A stretch of 64,000 nucleotides of DNA from Pseudomonadota bacterium (GCA_029779535.1 JAKPAG010000125.1:35527-99526); one strand, 5' to 3'. Shown: positions 47,496 to 56,663, numbered from the stretch's first letter. Notes: generated from the letters alone by a model not told the origin. A program made the numbers and translations.

Positions 47496-48194
47496 ATGAT
47501 CGAACTCCGTCCCTTTTCCGGGCTGGGCCATGCCCAGCATGGCTGGCTCGATGCCACCCACCATTTCAGCTTTGCCGACTATCATGATCCCGCGCGCACG
47601 CACTGGGGGCAGCTGCGGGTGTGGAACGATGACAGCATCGCACCGCAGACCGGCTTTCCGCCCCACGGCCACCGCGACATGGAAATCGTCACCTTCGTGC
47701 GCAGCGGAGCGATTTCGCACCGGGACAGCCTTGGGAACGCCGGCCGCACGGCGGCTGGCGATGTCCAGGTGATGAGCGCCGGCAGCGGCATCCAGCACTC
47801 CGAATACAACCTTGAGAACGAAGTCACCACGCTATTCCAGATCTGGATCATGCCGGATGCTGGCGGCGGCGAACCAGCCTGGGGGCAGCGCGAATTCCCG
47901 CGAGCCGACCGATCCGGACAATGGACCGTGGTGGCGAGCGGCCAGCCGGACGCCGATAATGCCCTGCCGATCCGCGCCGACGCCAGGGTCCTGGCCGCAA
48001 CTGTCGCCGCGGGGGAGCAGATTCGTTACGCCGCCGATCCCCGGCGCCACCTCTACCTGGTGGCGGCGACAGGCCGGATCCGGGTCAATGGCGTCGAGGC
48101 CGATGCCCGTGACGGGGTCGCCATAACTGGCGAGGCCGAAGTGGTGGTCGAAGCCGTTGATGCCAGCGAAGTGGTTATGGTCGACACGCGCTGA
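47496..48194 (+). CDS. Pirin family protein (YhhW-like)
   Basis: A 232-residue bicupin. The N-terminal cupin metal ligands are His57 and His59 (PPHGHRDMEI) and His101 and Glu103 (SAGSGIQHSEYN), the same set as in E. coli YhhW, which shows quercetin 2,3-dioxygenase activity in vitro. The cellular role is unknown. The ATG at 47496 gives the family start MIELRPFSG(L)GHAQHGWLD; longer starts at 47481 (ATG) and 47424 (TTG) are less likely. A strong stem-loop lies after the gene. Confidence 0.88.
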   Translation: MIELRPFSGLGHAQHGWLDATHHFSFADYHDPARTHWGQLRVWNDDSIAPQTGFPPHGHRDMEIVTFVRSGAISHRDSLGNAGRTAAGDVQVMSAGSGIQHSEYNLENEVTTLFQIWIMPDAGGGEPAWGQREFPRADRSGQWTVVASGQPDADNALPIRADARVLAATVAAGEQIRYAADPRRHLYLVAATGRIRVNGVEADARDGVAITGEAEVVVEAVDASEVVMVDTR

Positions 48195-48230
48195 ACCCGG
48201 ATCGGAAACCAGCGCCAGCCCCAGATGCGC

Positions 48231-48258
48231 GAAGGGCTCGCCTTACGGCGAGCCCTTC
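48231..48258. terminator. Perfect 12-bp stem-loop between convergent transcripts
   Basis: GAAGGGCTCGCC (48231-48242) pairs perfectly with 48247-48258 around the loop TTAC. It lies 37 bases after the pirin stop and could also end transcription from the opposite strand. Neither side is followed by a T-run, so it may be a bidirectional terminator or a 3'-end stabilising hairpin. Confidence 0.5.
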
Positions 48259-48271
48259 AAAACCATAAGCT

Positions 48272-48304
48272 GTTAACCGAATCGAATGGTTAACATTCGA
48301 TTCG
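48272..48304. repeat. Overlapping inverted repeats with two GANTC sites
   Basis: CGAATCGAATG (48278-48288) and CATTCGATTCG (48294-48304) form a perfect 11-bp inverted repeat around a 5-base loop. A second, mutually exclusive repeat, GTTAACC (48272-48278) and GGTTAAC (48288-48294), overlaps it. The arms contain GAATC and GATTC, targets of CcrM-type methylation in alphaproteobacteria, and TTAACCAT, a CtrA-type half site. Confidence 0.7.
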
Positions 48305-48360
48305 TGCTGCTCAGTGATGTCAACGAGGCAGCCCAGATTCCCGAGGCTATCTCATTGAAA

Positions 48361-48396
48361 TCAACGGAAAAGATAGTCCCAAACGATCGAGAACAT
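48361..48396 (-). CDS. Possible 11-residue small ORF with strong RBS
   Basis: On the minus strand, GGAGGAGCTTTGT stands directly before ATG at 48396, an ideal Shine-Dalgarno and spacing. The frame encodes only MFSIVWDYLFR before TGA. It lies in the 265-bp gap between the EAL gene stop and the pirin gene, with a CtrA-like box upstream and two perfect hairpins downstream. It could be a microprotein, a leader peptide or chance; there is no similarity evidence. Confidence 0.25.
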   Translation of the reverse strand: MFSIVWDYLFR

Positions 48397-48447
48397 ACAA
48401 AGCTCCTCCGACAAACCCGGAGCCCTGTATGTAAGGCAAACAGCTAT

Positions 48448-48464
48448 GGTTAACAAGAGCTAAA
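48448..48464 (-). promoter_or_regulatory. CtrA-like box overlapping the EAL gene stop
   Basis: The minus strand reads TTTA-N7-TTAACC followed by AT, one base from the alphaproteobacterial CtrA consensus TTAA-N7-TTAA. It is about 50 bp upstream of the small ORF at 48396, and the same TTTA-N7-TTAACC form recurs before the EAL gene. Regulation by CtrA is inferred. Confidence 0.4.
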
Positions 48465-50754
48465 GATTCACGGTTAACCTGCCCATTGTGCCAAGGTTAG
48501 ACGTATCCAGCAGTTCCATCAGATCGTCGAGGCGCATCGGCCGACCGATGTGGTAGCCTTGTGCCAGGTCGCAGTTCATTTCACGCAGCGCGCCAAGCGT
48601 CACGATGTCCTCGATCCCTTCGGCAACCACTTCCTGCCCCAGGGCATGGGCCAGGCTGATCACGCTTTCGACGATCAACCGTTCGCGCGCATTGGTGGTG
48701 ATCGCCTCGATGAAGCGCCGGTCCAGCTTGATCTCGTCGCTGGGAATCTCGGCCAGATAGGCCAGACTGGCCTGGCCCGTGCCGAAATCGTCGATCGACA
48801 GGCGGAACCCCATGGTGCGCAGCGCCGCCAGGTTGCGCTTGGCCTGTTCGCGATTGGTCATGCTGAAGGTTTCGGTCACTTCGAACGTGATCAGCCCGCA
48901 GTCTTCCAGCTTCTGCTCGCGCACGATGTCGGCCACGCGGTGGACCAGTGCCGGGTGATCGACCATCCGGGCCGACAGGTTGACACTGATCTGGAACGGC
49001 CCGGCAATCGCGTTGAGATCGCGCAGCATGCCGATCGACTTTTCCAGCACCCAATAGGTGATCGCCTCGATCCGGCCCGCCCGTTCGGCCTGGAGGATGA
49101 AGGCATCGGGTGGAATCGCGCCGCGCTGAGGATCATTCCACCGGATCAGCGCTTCGGCACCGGACAAGCGGTTGCTGCGGAAATCGTACTGTGGCTGCAG
49201 CGCCAGCCAGATGTCCCCGTTGCGCAGCCCTTCGTCGATGCGCGCGTGCAGCGACAGTTCCCACGACGATTCGGCCAGGCGCCGCTCGCCAAACTCTTCG
49301 TACAGCTTGCCCTTGGCCTGGGCTTCCTGCGCGCTGGCAAGCGCAGACTTGATCCGGCTCATCGGCCTGGAATGGGTGTTGCGGTCGATCCCGAAATGAA
49401 CCGTCGTGTCGAGCACGTGGCCATCGATCACGATCGGCGACGAGAACAGCGCGCGCAGCCCTTCGAGATGTTCGACCAGGGATTCGAGCGTCTGCGAATC
49501 CTCCAGCCACACGAACAGCCCGTTGTCGTTATCGAACACCGCGCGGTCGCCGCCGCCGAACGATAGCCGGCGGGCGATGTGCCGCGCGCAGGCACCGTGC
49601 AATTCGCGCGGAAGACTGGCCAGCATCTGTTCGTACTGGTTGATCGAAACCGCGATCACGTCCTGCGATTGGGCCACGCCCAGTTCGGCCATGGCGGCGA
49701 TGTTCGGCAGGCCCGAGGCGCTGCTGGTCTGCTGCACCCGGTTGCGCCATTTCTGTGAACTGCGCAGCGGCGCATAGAGCACCAGCGCAAACAGGCTCGG
49801 CCCCATGCTGGAGATGATGTTGGCCTCGCGCAGTATGCCCGGCACAACGAGCAGCGTCGCAACCAACCCGCCATAGACAGCCAGCTTGATCCGCAGCTTC
49901 CTGAAGCGGCTACCGATCAACACGAGCGCCGCGAACAACCCCAGCATCGGCACCCAGCCAATGTTGTAGGGCGTGGCCTTGCGCAGACCGTGATAGCCGG
50001 CAATATCGACCAGCGCGGCGGGAACCTCGGCATGGCCGAAATAGCCCAGCACCGTCTCCTGTTCAGGGCTTGTGGTGGTGACAAACACCCGCTTGCCGGC
50101 AATGGCGCTGGCTGGCACCCGCCCGGCAAGGATGTCTGCGCCAGCAACAACCGGGACGGAGTCCGGATCGAAGCGGAAGTCGGGATAGATGGCTGCGGCT
50201 GGATCAACGCCCAGCCCTTCCGAGGCTACCGATTCAACCCGCCGCGCCCCCAGCATTCCGGACGCCTGGGCGCTTTCAGCGAAACCCAGGAAGTTCACGT
50301 TCCAGTTTGAAACGGCCACCGGCACGCCTGGTGGCGCACTGATCCGGTCGGCCAGCACTTCGGAACGATTGTAGCGCGGAACAGGGACGCTGCGATGAAC
50401 CAGGACGATCTTGTCGGCACCTTGGGCCAGCGCCGCCTGCAGCGCCTGCGTGCCCGCCGGATTGTCATCATCATCGCGCGGCGCATCGAAGTAGATCCGC
50501 AGTGCGCCCGCTCCCCGCAGCCGGTTGAGCAGATCGGCCTGGGACTGCAGCGAGGTTGCGGCAGCCGCTCTCGCGCCTTTCTGTCCGCCGCGATCGAGCG
50601 AGACCAGCACGGTGTTGGTAACGGTCGCGCGCTCGCGGTTCTTGAACCACACGTTCCAGTAGACATGGTCCAGCGCCTGCAAGGATTGCGTCAGCACGCC
50701 AAGCAGGACGATGACCAATGTCATCAACAGGGGTGATTTCAATTTTGCGCGCAT
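48460..50754 (-). CDS. CHASE2-EAL c-di-GMP phosphodiesterase with degenerate GGDEF
   Basis: A 764-residue membrane signalling protein. A first helix (about 8-25) is followed by a CHASE2 sensor (about 40-260), membrane helices between about 265 and 330, a GGDEF-like domain (about 345-485) whose active motif is lost (NGLFVWLED in its place), and an EAL domain from about 500. Catalytic residues look intact: E534-A-L, the Asn in NLSARMV, EVTETFSM, IDDFGTG, KLDRRF and VVAEGIED. It should hydrolyse c-di-GMP in response to an extracytoplasmic cue. A CtrA-like box lies upstream, and the XrtA operon is next door on the same strand. Confidence 0.92.
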   Translation of the reverse strand: MRAKLKSPLLMTLVIVLLGVLTQSLQALDHVYWNVWFKNRERATVTNTVLVSLDRGGQKGARAAAATSLQSQADLLNRLRGAGALRIYFDAPRDDDDNPAGTQALQAALAQGADKIVLVHRSVPVPRYNRSEVLADRISAPPGVPVAVSNWNVNFLGFAESAQASGMLGARRVESVASEGLGVDPAAAIYPDFRFDPDSVPVVAGADILAGRVPASAIAGKRVFVTTTSPEQETVLGYFGHAEVPAALVDIAGYHGLRKATPYNIGWVPMLGLFAALVLIGSRFRKLRIKLAVYGGLVATLLVVPGILREANIISSMGPSLFALVLYAPLRSSQKWRNRVQQTSSASGLPNIAAMAELGVAQSQDVIAVSINQYEQMLASLPRELHGACARHIARRLSFGGGDRAVFDNDNGLFVWLEDSQTLESLVEHLEGLRALFSSPIVIDGHVLDTTVHFGIDRNTHSRPMSRIKSALASAQEAQAKGKLYEEFGERRLAESSWELSLHARIDEGLRNGDIWLALQPQYDFRSNRLSGAEALIRWNDPQRGAIPPDAFILQAERAGRIEAITYWVLEKSIGMLRDLNAIAGPFQISVNLSARMVDHPALVHRVADIVREQKLEDCGLITFEVTETFSMTNREQAKRNLAALRTMGFRLSIDDFGTGQASLAYLAEIPSDEIKLDRRFIEAITTNARERLIVESVISLAHALGQEVVAEGIEDIVTLGALREMNCDLAQGYHIGRPMRLDDLMELLDTSNLGTMGRLTVNL

Positions 50755-50800
50755 TAACCCGTCAATGCTGTCGTTTACCGAACAGCCCTAACACCGGGTT

Positions 50801-50817
50801 GGTTAAAGATGACTAAA
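50801..50817 (-). promoter_or_regulatory. CtrA-like box upstream of the EAL gene
   Basis: The minus strand reads TTTA-GTCATCT-TTAACC, i.e. TTTA-N7-TTAACC, 47 bp upstream of the EAL gene start and thus at a promoter-like distance. It has exactly the form seen at 48448-48464. The consensus TTAA-N7-TTAA is matched at all but one position. Function is inferred. Confidence 0.45.
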
Positions 50818-50893
50818 GCAAACCACGGCGCCCGGATGAAACCCCGCAGAATTGCGCGAGTCACGCAAGGTCAAGGTGCCTTGTCACTTATTC

Positions 50894-52789
50894 TCAGGAA
50901 ATACCCATGCGTGCCAGTGACTTATCCAGCATGAGCAGCTGCCACAACAGGCGCGAATGATCCGCGCGGCCGGCGATGTGCAGTTCGGCCATCCGCCCCA
51001 GCGCAGCGCTGTCGAACCAGCCAGTGCGGGCCAGCGCCGAACTGGCGCTGATCCCACGCGCGGCTTCGGCCAGCGGGCCGCGGAACCACTGCGCGATCGG
51101 CGTGACGAAGCCCTGCTTCTGGCGGAACAGGATGTCGTCCGGCAGATAGCGGCGCATGGTCTTCTTCAGCAGCCACTTCCCCTCGCCCCGGCGCAGGCGC
51201 AGGCCTTCGGGCAGCGCGGCGGCGAATTCGACCAGGCGGTGATCCAGCAAGGGCTCGCGCGCTTCCAGGCTGACCGCCATGCTGGTCCGGTCAACCTTGG
51301 TCAGGATATCGCCCGGCAGCCAGAACTTGATGTCGGCATATTGCGCGCGGTCCAGGCCGGAGCGCGCGGGCGCTCCGCGCATCAGGGCCTCGAACGGCTG
51401 CTCGGCCCGATAGTCGCCCCGCAGCGCCTTGAATTCGGCGGTATAGAGGGTCTCGCGCAGCTCTGGCGGCAAGACGCCGATCGCGCGGGCGTAGCCCTGC
51501 TCGCTGGTCCCCGCCAGCGCGAGCAGCGTGGTTTTGGCGCGGAGCGGGCGCGGCGCCCAGTCCGCCTTGGGATAGATCGCCCCCAACGTGCCCAGCAGCG
51601 GGCCGCGCAGCGCCTGCGGCAGCAGCGAGCGGATGCGATCCTCGCCATGCTGGAAGCGGTGGCGGCGGTATCCGGCAAAGGCTTCGTCAGCCCCGTCGCC
51701 GGACAAGGCAACCGTTACCGTCTCGCGCGCCAGCTGGCAGACCCGCCAGGTCGGCAGCGCCGAGGCGTCCGCGAAGGGTTCATCGAACATGGCCGCAAGC
51801 GTCTCGACGTGCTCGAAATCGTCTGGCGAAACGGTGCGTGCGCGGTGATCGGTGGCGAACTGGCGGGCAACCTGTTCGGCATAGCCGGTTTCATCGAGCG
51901 CGCCGACATCGAACCCGATCGAACAGGTCTTGACAGGATTGCCGCTGGCTTCGGCCATGAGCGCGACCACGCTGGAACTGTCGACTCCGCCCGACAGGAA
52001 GGCCCCCAGCGGCACGTCGGACACCATCCGCGAGGTCACCGCCTGGCGCAGCAGGTGCAGCAGTTCCGCTTCCAGATCGGCCGCCCGGCCGCGCCGCCGC
52101 TCGGCAAAGGACAGGTCCCACCACTGCACCGGGCGCGGCAAGCGCGCGCCGTGGCGCAGCAGCAGCGAATGACCGGCCGGCAGCTTGTGCACACCCTGCA
52201 GGATCGAGCGATGGTCCGGCACATAACCCCAGGCGAGGTAATCCTCGATCGCCAGCGGATCGACTTCGCGGCGCAGCAGCGGATGGGCCAGCAGGCCCTT
52301 CAACTCGGACGCGAAAGCCAGGCTACCATCGCTGAGCGGGGCGTAGAACAGCGGCTTCACCCCCATCCGGTCCCGCGCCAGGAACAGGCTGCGCTGCACG
52401 GTGTCATAAATCGCAAAGGCGAACATGCCGTGCAGGCGCGGCAGGCAATCCGGGCCCCAGCGCTGCCAGGCGGCCAGGATCACCTCGCTGTCGCCATCGG
52501 TGTGGAACTGCGCCCCGCCGCCGCGCAGCTCCTCACGCAGCTCGCGGTAATTGTAGATCTCGCCGTTGAATACCAGGATCGCCTGGCCATCGCTGGACGC
52601 CATCGGCTGGGGCGAACCGGTCACGTCGATGATCGAGAGGCGCAGATGGCCCAGGCCAACTCCCGGCGCGGTCCACACCCCCTGCCCGTCCGGGCCGCGA
52701 TGCGCCATCACCGCGCACATCCGGTCGATCCGCGCCGGATCAACCGGCTTGGGCGTGGTCAGATGGAAGATTCCGGCAATACCGCACAT
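50894..52789 (-). CDS. XrtA/PEP-CTERM system amidotransferase (asparagine synthase-like)
   Basis: A 631-residue class II glutamine amidotransferase of the AsnB type. The nucleophile is Cys2 of MCGIAGIFH, with RLSIIDV and FNGEIYNYRELR in the glutaminase domain (to about 210), and the synthetase domain has the ATP motif LSGGVDSSSV. Members linked to exosortase loci probably amidate a sugar or polymer precursor. The ATG at 52789 is required for Cys2; the longer frame is rejected. It lies 13 nt after xrtA and ends the operon. Confidence 0.92.
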   Translation of the reverse strand: MCGIAGIFHLTTPKPVDPARIDRMCAVMAHRGPDGQGVWTAPGVGLGHLRLSIIDVTGSPQPMASSDGQAILVFNGEIYNYRELREELRGGGAQFHTDGDSEVILAAWQRWGPDCLPRLHGMFAFAIYDTVQRSLFLARDRMGVKPLFYAPLSDGSLAFASELKGLLAHPLLRREVDPLAIEDYLAWGYVPDHRSILQGVHKLPAGHSLLLRHGARLPRPVQWWDLSFAERRRGRAADLEAELLHLLRQAVTSRMVSDVPLGAFLSGGVDSSSVVALMAEASGNPVKTCSIGFDVGALDETGYAEQVARQFATDHRARTVSPDDFEHVETLAAMFDEPFADASALPTWRVCQLARETVTVALSGDGADEAFAGYRRHRFQHGEDRIRSLLPQALRGPLLGTLGAIYPKADWAPRPLRAKTTLLALAGTSEQGYARAIGVLPPELRETLYTAEFKALRGDYRAEQPFEALMRGAPARSGLDRAQYADIKFWLPGDILTKVDRTSMAVSLEAREPLLDHRLVEFAAALPEGLRLRRGEGKWLLKKTMRRYLPDDILFRQKQGFVTPIAQWFRGPLAEAARGISASSALARTGWFDSAALGRMAELHIAGRADHSRLLWQLLMLDKSLARMGIS

Positions 52790-52802
52790 GGTCTGTCTGC
52801 GC

Positions 52803-54359
52803 CTAGCGAAGCTGCGCCTGCCGGTCCATCCACGGCGCAAGGTCACCCGTGGACAGCCGGAACGCGGCCAGCGCGCGGGCGGGATCGTGGCCCGGGCGCG
52901 CTTCGGCCGAGAGGATCAGCAACATCGTCGGACGCGGGCGGAGGAGCAGCCGATCGGCAATGTTCGCCAGCTTGAGCCGGGCATTGCTGCCACCGAGCAG
53001 GTCACCGCTGCGATACCAGGTCTGCGCCAGGCGCATGACCCGCCCCTGCGCGAGCAGGCGCTCGGTTCCGGCATCACCAACTTGCGGGCCTTCGCCCTGC
53101 CAGGCCCAATCGCTGTCCGGCCGCAGCGCGCCTTCACCAAAGCCCCCGGCCTCCTTGCCTTCGGACTGGGCGGCATAGAGCGCCACGAACACGTCCACTT
53201 CGTTGCCGGCGGCATCGGCATAGCGCCCGAGCAAGCGGTGATCCGCCCCGGTGGCGCGCGGTTCCCACCACACCTGGGGGCGATAATCGACCCGCTGCCA
53301 GCCCGGCACCTCTGGCAGGTAGATCTGGCGCGGCAACGGCGCGCTGAGCGCATCGGCGGCACGCGCCCAGGCCTGGCCGCCCAGCACCAGCGCCGCCGCG
53401 CCAAACAGCGCCAGCCCCACCGGCAGCCGCCGCGCCGCCAGCGCGGCCAGACGCGGCGAAGCCTCGATCCCGGCGGCATCGATCATCGGATCGTCGATCG
53501 CCCGGTCGAAGAACCGCCATGACAGGCCCAGCACCAGCGCTATGACCACGGCAAAGAAAATCCAGCCGTAGATGATGTGATCGATCCCGGCGGCCTTTTC
53601 CACGCCGACGTATTGCGCGGCGAAGATCGTGCCCCAGGCACGGATGCCATTGGCCAGGATCGGTGCGGCCAGGCACAGCGCCATGAACGCGGCCCGCCGC
53701 CCCCAGCGCTTGAAACAGACATTGCCGACCAGAGCGCCGAGCGCGATCATGGCGATCAGGAACTTCACCCCGGAGCAGGCCTCGGCCACTTCGAACAGGC
53801 CCGCGGGCGTATCGATGAACACGCCGTCGATCCTTGCCGACACACCGCTCAGGTGGACCAGGGCGATCGTGATCTTGGCCGTGATCATCTGCAGCAGCGG
53901 CACCAGTTCATCCCCGAACGGCACCAGGAAAGCCATATAGCTCAGCGGAAACAGCAGCGCCGCACCCACACGCGGCCCCAGCAGCAGCAGCAGGCTGGCC
54001 GGCATCAGCGCGACCGCCCCGGCCTGGCGGAACAGGTCAAACCCGGCAAAGCTGCCCAGCACCCACAGCAGCGTCGCCCCCGCCACAGCGAACAGCGCGG
54101 GCCACCAGGCCGTGGGGGTCAGCTTGCGCAATTCGGGCAGGCGCAGCCAGACCAGCCAGCCCAGGATCGCGGGAACCAGCAGGATGTGGTTGTAGGTCGA
54201 ACTATCCCACCACTGCGCGAACATCTTGCCCCAGTCCTGCGCGAACAGGACGATCAGCAGCAGCCAGGCTCCGCCCAGCCCGGCCAGCGCGCGGCGCCAT
54301 GGCCCCTCGGCCAGCGCCATCCGCGCCGCGCCGCGCGCCAGGACCCCATCAGGCGGCAT
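52803..54359 (-). CDS. xrtA: Exosortase A fused to an EpsI domain
   Basis: A 518-residue protein. The N-terminal part (to about 290) is an eight-helix exosortase with the catalytic Cys195 (EACSGVKF), Arg240 (NGIRAWG) and His261 (DHIIYGW). The C-terminal part (about 300-518) is a periplasmic EpsI-type domain. Exosortases cut and transfer PEP-CTERM proteins at the membrane. The ATG at 54359 overlaps the end of the glycosyltransferase gene by 11 nt; the preceding GTG at 54362 is an alternative. Confidence 0.94.
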   Translation of the reverse strand: MPPDGVLARGAARMALAEGPWRRALAGLGGAWLLLIVLFAQDWGKMFAQWWDSSTYNHILLVPAILGWLVWLRLPELRKLTPTAWWPALFAVAGATLLWVLGSFAGFDLFRQAGAVALMPASLLLLLGPRVGAALLFPLSYMAFLVPFGDELVPLLQMITAKITIALVHLSGVSARIDGVFIDTPAGLFEVAEACSGVKFLIAMIALGALVGNVCFKRWGRRAAFMALCLAAPILANGIRAWGTIFAAQYVGVEKAAGIDHIIYGWIFFAVVIALVLGLSWRFFDRAIDDPMIDAAGIEASPRLAALAARRLPVGLALFGAAALVLGGQAWARAADALSAPLPRQIYLPEVPGWQRVDYRPQVWWEPRATGADHRLLGRYADAAGNEVDVFVALYAAQSEGKEAGGFGEGALRPDSDWAWQGEGPQVGDAGTERLLAQGRVMRLAQTWYRSGDLLGGSNARLKLANIADRLLLRPRPTMLLILSAEARPGHDPARALAAFRLSTGDLAPWMDRQAQLR

Positions 54360-55590
54360 CACGCGCTCCGGCGGGATCGCGGCCCAGCAGCGCTGGCAGC
54401 GGGGCCAGGGTGGCCGCCCAGCTCATCCGGTCCACCACGAAGCGGCGGGCATTGGTGCCCAGGCTTGCGGAAAGCGGTGCATCGCCGGAAAGCCTGACCA
54501 CGATTTCAGCCAGTTCGGCGTCACTATCGCTAACCAGAAAGTCACGGCCGTCCTGCGCCGGAATGCCGGTTGCCGCGCCGCTCGACAGGACTACCGGCAG
54601 CCGCATCGCCATGGCTTCCAGCACCTTGTTCTGGATGCCGCGCGCGATGTCCAGCGGCAGCAGGGCGATGTCGGCCCCGGCCAGCCAGCAGCGAATGTCA
54701 TCGACTGCCCCCCAGACATGGACGCCGCCCTGGCCATGCAGCGCCGTCAGCGCCGGAGCCGGGCTGCGCCCGACCACGTGAAAACTGGCCGTCGGATAAT
54801 GGCGGCGCACTTCGGGCAGGATTTTGCGCGCCACCCGCAGCGCGGCTGCCACGTTGGGGGCATAGTCCATCTGCCCGGTAAAGATCAGGCGCGGTCCCGG
54901 CATGGCCAGCAGGCGCGGTTCCGCCGCGCTCACGGCGGGATCGAACGCCGCCGCATCGATCCCGTTGCGTAGCCCCAGCACGGTGCAGGCAGCGCGGTCT
55001 TCGGGCGGAAGGCGGCCCTCGAACAGCGCCGCCTCCTCCGGCGAGACGAGCAGGCTGACATGGCTGCGCCGCGCCAGCCTGGCTTCCTCGGCACGCAGCA
55101 ACCGCGCCTCGCGGGCGTGGATCCAGGCCATCGGCCAGGCGCTCTGCTCGGCATAGGCTTCGAACTTGGCCGAATCGACGTCGACGAAATCGAACAAGAC
55201 GCGCCCGGCGAAATCTTCGGTAATGTATTGTCCCATCTGGCTGGAGAAGGCGACGATCGTGTCGATCGGCCTTTCGGCGAGCACGTGCCGGACATAGGCC
55301 GCCAGCGCCGGATGGTGAAACGCGGTCTGGCTGACCGGCCGGCCGGTCGCCAGCCCTTCCAGGCCGGCGCGCCACATCGGCTTGGTTCGGCCAACCAGGC
55401 AATGGCTTTGCGCCACCGCGGCAAGTTCCGCCTCGCAGGTAAAGTCCCGGGGGTCGTCGGCCAGGGTCGCGACATGGACCGGGGCCAGCGCGGCCACGGC
55501 CTTCAGCAGGTGGTGCGAGCGAATCTTGTCGCCGCGGTCCGGCGGAAAGGGGATGCGGTGCGCCAGGAACAGGATTTCGCCGTTCCTCAC
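54349..55590 (-). CDS. XrtA-associated glycosyltransferase (GT4 type)
   Basis: A 413-residue glycosyltransferase of the family linked to PEP-CTERM/XrtA loci. The N-terminus has the family start NGEILFLAHRIPFPPDRGDKIRSHH, and the C-terminal donor domain has IFTGQMDYAPN, DIALLPLDIARGIQNKVLEAMAM and the conserved Glu-type ending. It probably adds a sugar to the lipid-linked exopolysaccharide repeat. It starts with a GTG overlapping the FemAB gene stop (GTGA). Confidence 0.92.
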   Translation of the reverse strand: MRNGEILFLAHRIPFPPDRGDKIRSHHLLKAVAALAPVHVATLADDPRDFTCEAELAAVAQSHCLVGRTKPMWRAGLEGLATGRPVSQTAFHHPALAAYVRHVLAERPIDTIVAFSSQMGQYITEDFAGRVLFDFVDVDSAKFEAYAEQSAWPMAWIHAREARLLRAEEARLARRSHVSLLVSPEEAALFEGRLPPEDRAACTVLGLRNGIDAAAFDPAVSAAEPRLLAMPGPRLIFTGQMDYAPNVAAALRVARKILPEVRRHYPTASFHVVGRSPAPALTALHGQGGVHVWGAVDDIRCWLAGADIALLPLDIARGIQNKVLEAMAMRLPVVLSSGAATGIPAQDGRDFLVSDSDAELAEIVVRLSGDAPLSASLGTNARRFVVDRMSWAATLAPLPALLGRDPAGARDAA

Positions 55591-56663
55591 GCCAGCCCCC
55601 GGGCAATCAGCGGGCCGATCAGGTTGGCCAGCCGCAGCGGCAGGCGCTTCCACAGCTCGATTTTCGCCGAATGCTTCGCGCTGGTCGGATCGGCATCGCG
55701 CGCTTCGGCCCCCGGCGCGGTCCAGGCGGCATAGCCCAGCGGCTCGGGCTCGAACCCCCAGTTGCGCTTGAAGTCATAGGCGCCGCTGCCGGTCTTGGAG
55801 CGGCCGAAGTCGAACCGGTCGCACCCGCGCCGCCGGGCGTGGAGCATCAGCTCGTAATACATCCGGTCGTTGGCCCGCAGCCGCCGCGCGGCATAGGTGC
55901 CACCGCCCCAGTAGGGCATCACCGCCCCGCCGTGATACAGCGACAGGACCGAGGCGATAGGTGCGCCCTGATGCCATACGGTCAGGATGTCGGCCTGATC
56001 GCCAAAGGCATCGAGCACTTCATCGAACAGCCGGCGCGGAAACACCGGCGTGCCCAGATTGCGGACGCTTTCGGCGTAGATGGCGTAATGCGCGGCGCGG
56101 TCTGCTACGGCACTGCCGACAGTGACCGTCAACTCGCTCGCCAGGCCCTTGCGCACTTCGGCGCGCTGCTTGCGCGGGATCGCGGCAAGCTGCGCCTCAT
56201 CGTCTGCGGCCAGCGGCGTGACGAAGCCGCAGTGCGAATCGAACCGCACCTTCCAGCCCGGTCGCCCTTCCGGCAGCGGGCCGCCGCGCAGTTCGATCGA
56301 CGGACAAGAGGACCGCAGCGCCAGTTCCTCGGCCGCGGCCAGCAGCGCCTCGGCATCGCTGGCGCGATCAGCCAGCACGCCGCCGCCAACGCCAAACCCG
56401 CTCGACACCAGCACCCGCCCGAACAGCGGCGAATGAACCTGGAGCAGCGGCAGGTATCCAACCACTTCGCCCAGCCGTTCGATCACCAGCGCCAACGGAC
56501 GGTTGCCGCTGCCCCGGGCCACGGCGCACAGCCAGGCCGGGCGGTGAAACGGCGTGCCATCGGCATGTCCGGCCACGAAGCACTCGATCCGCTGCGTCTC
56601 GTTCGGGTCGGTCAGGTCGACCGGATGCAGAACCTGCGCCTGCGGACGGAACGGCGCGTTCAT
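55587..56663 (-). CDS. XrtA-associated FemAB-like acyltransferase
   Basis: A 358-residue protein with two GNAT folds, as in FemAB peptidyltransferases. Characteristic segments are PFHRPAWLCAVARGSGNRPLALVIERLGEVVGYLPL and, in the second half, GAVMPYWGGGTYAARRLRANDRMYYELMLHARRRGCDRFDFGRSK. It may transfer an amino-acyl or acyl group to the exopolysaccharide or its precursor; the donor is unknown. The ATG overlaps the deacetylase stop by 4 nt. Confidence 0.9.
   Translation of the reverse strand: MNAPFRPQAQVLHPVDLTDPNETQRIECFVAGHADGTPFHRPAWLCAVARGSGNRPLALVIERLGEVVGYLPLLQVHSPLFGRVLVSSGFGVGGGVLADRASDAEALLAAAEELALRSSCPSIELRGGPLPEGRPGWKVRFDSHCGFVTPLAADDEAQLAAIPRKQRAEVRKGLASELTVTVGSAVADRAAHYAIYAESVRNLGTPVFPRRLFDEVLDAFGDQADILTVWHQGAPIASVLSLYHGGAVMPYWGGGTYAARRLRANDRMYYELMLHARRRGCDRFDFGRSKTGSGAYDFKRNWGFEPEPLGYAAWTAPGAEARDADPTSAKHSAKIELWKRLPLRLANLIGPLIARGLA

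Noticed and set aside
50755..50893. Terminator after the amidotransferase gene.
   Set aside because: CAAGG-TG-CCTTG near 50872-50884 has too short a loop and no T-run.
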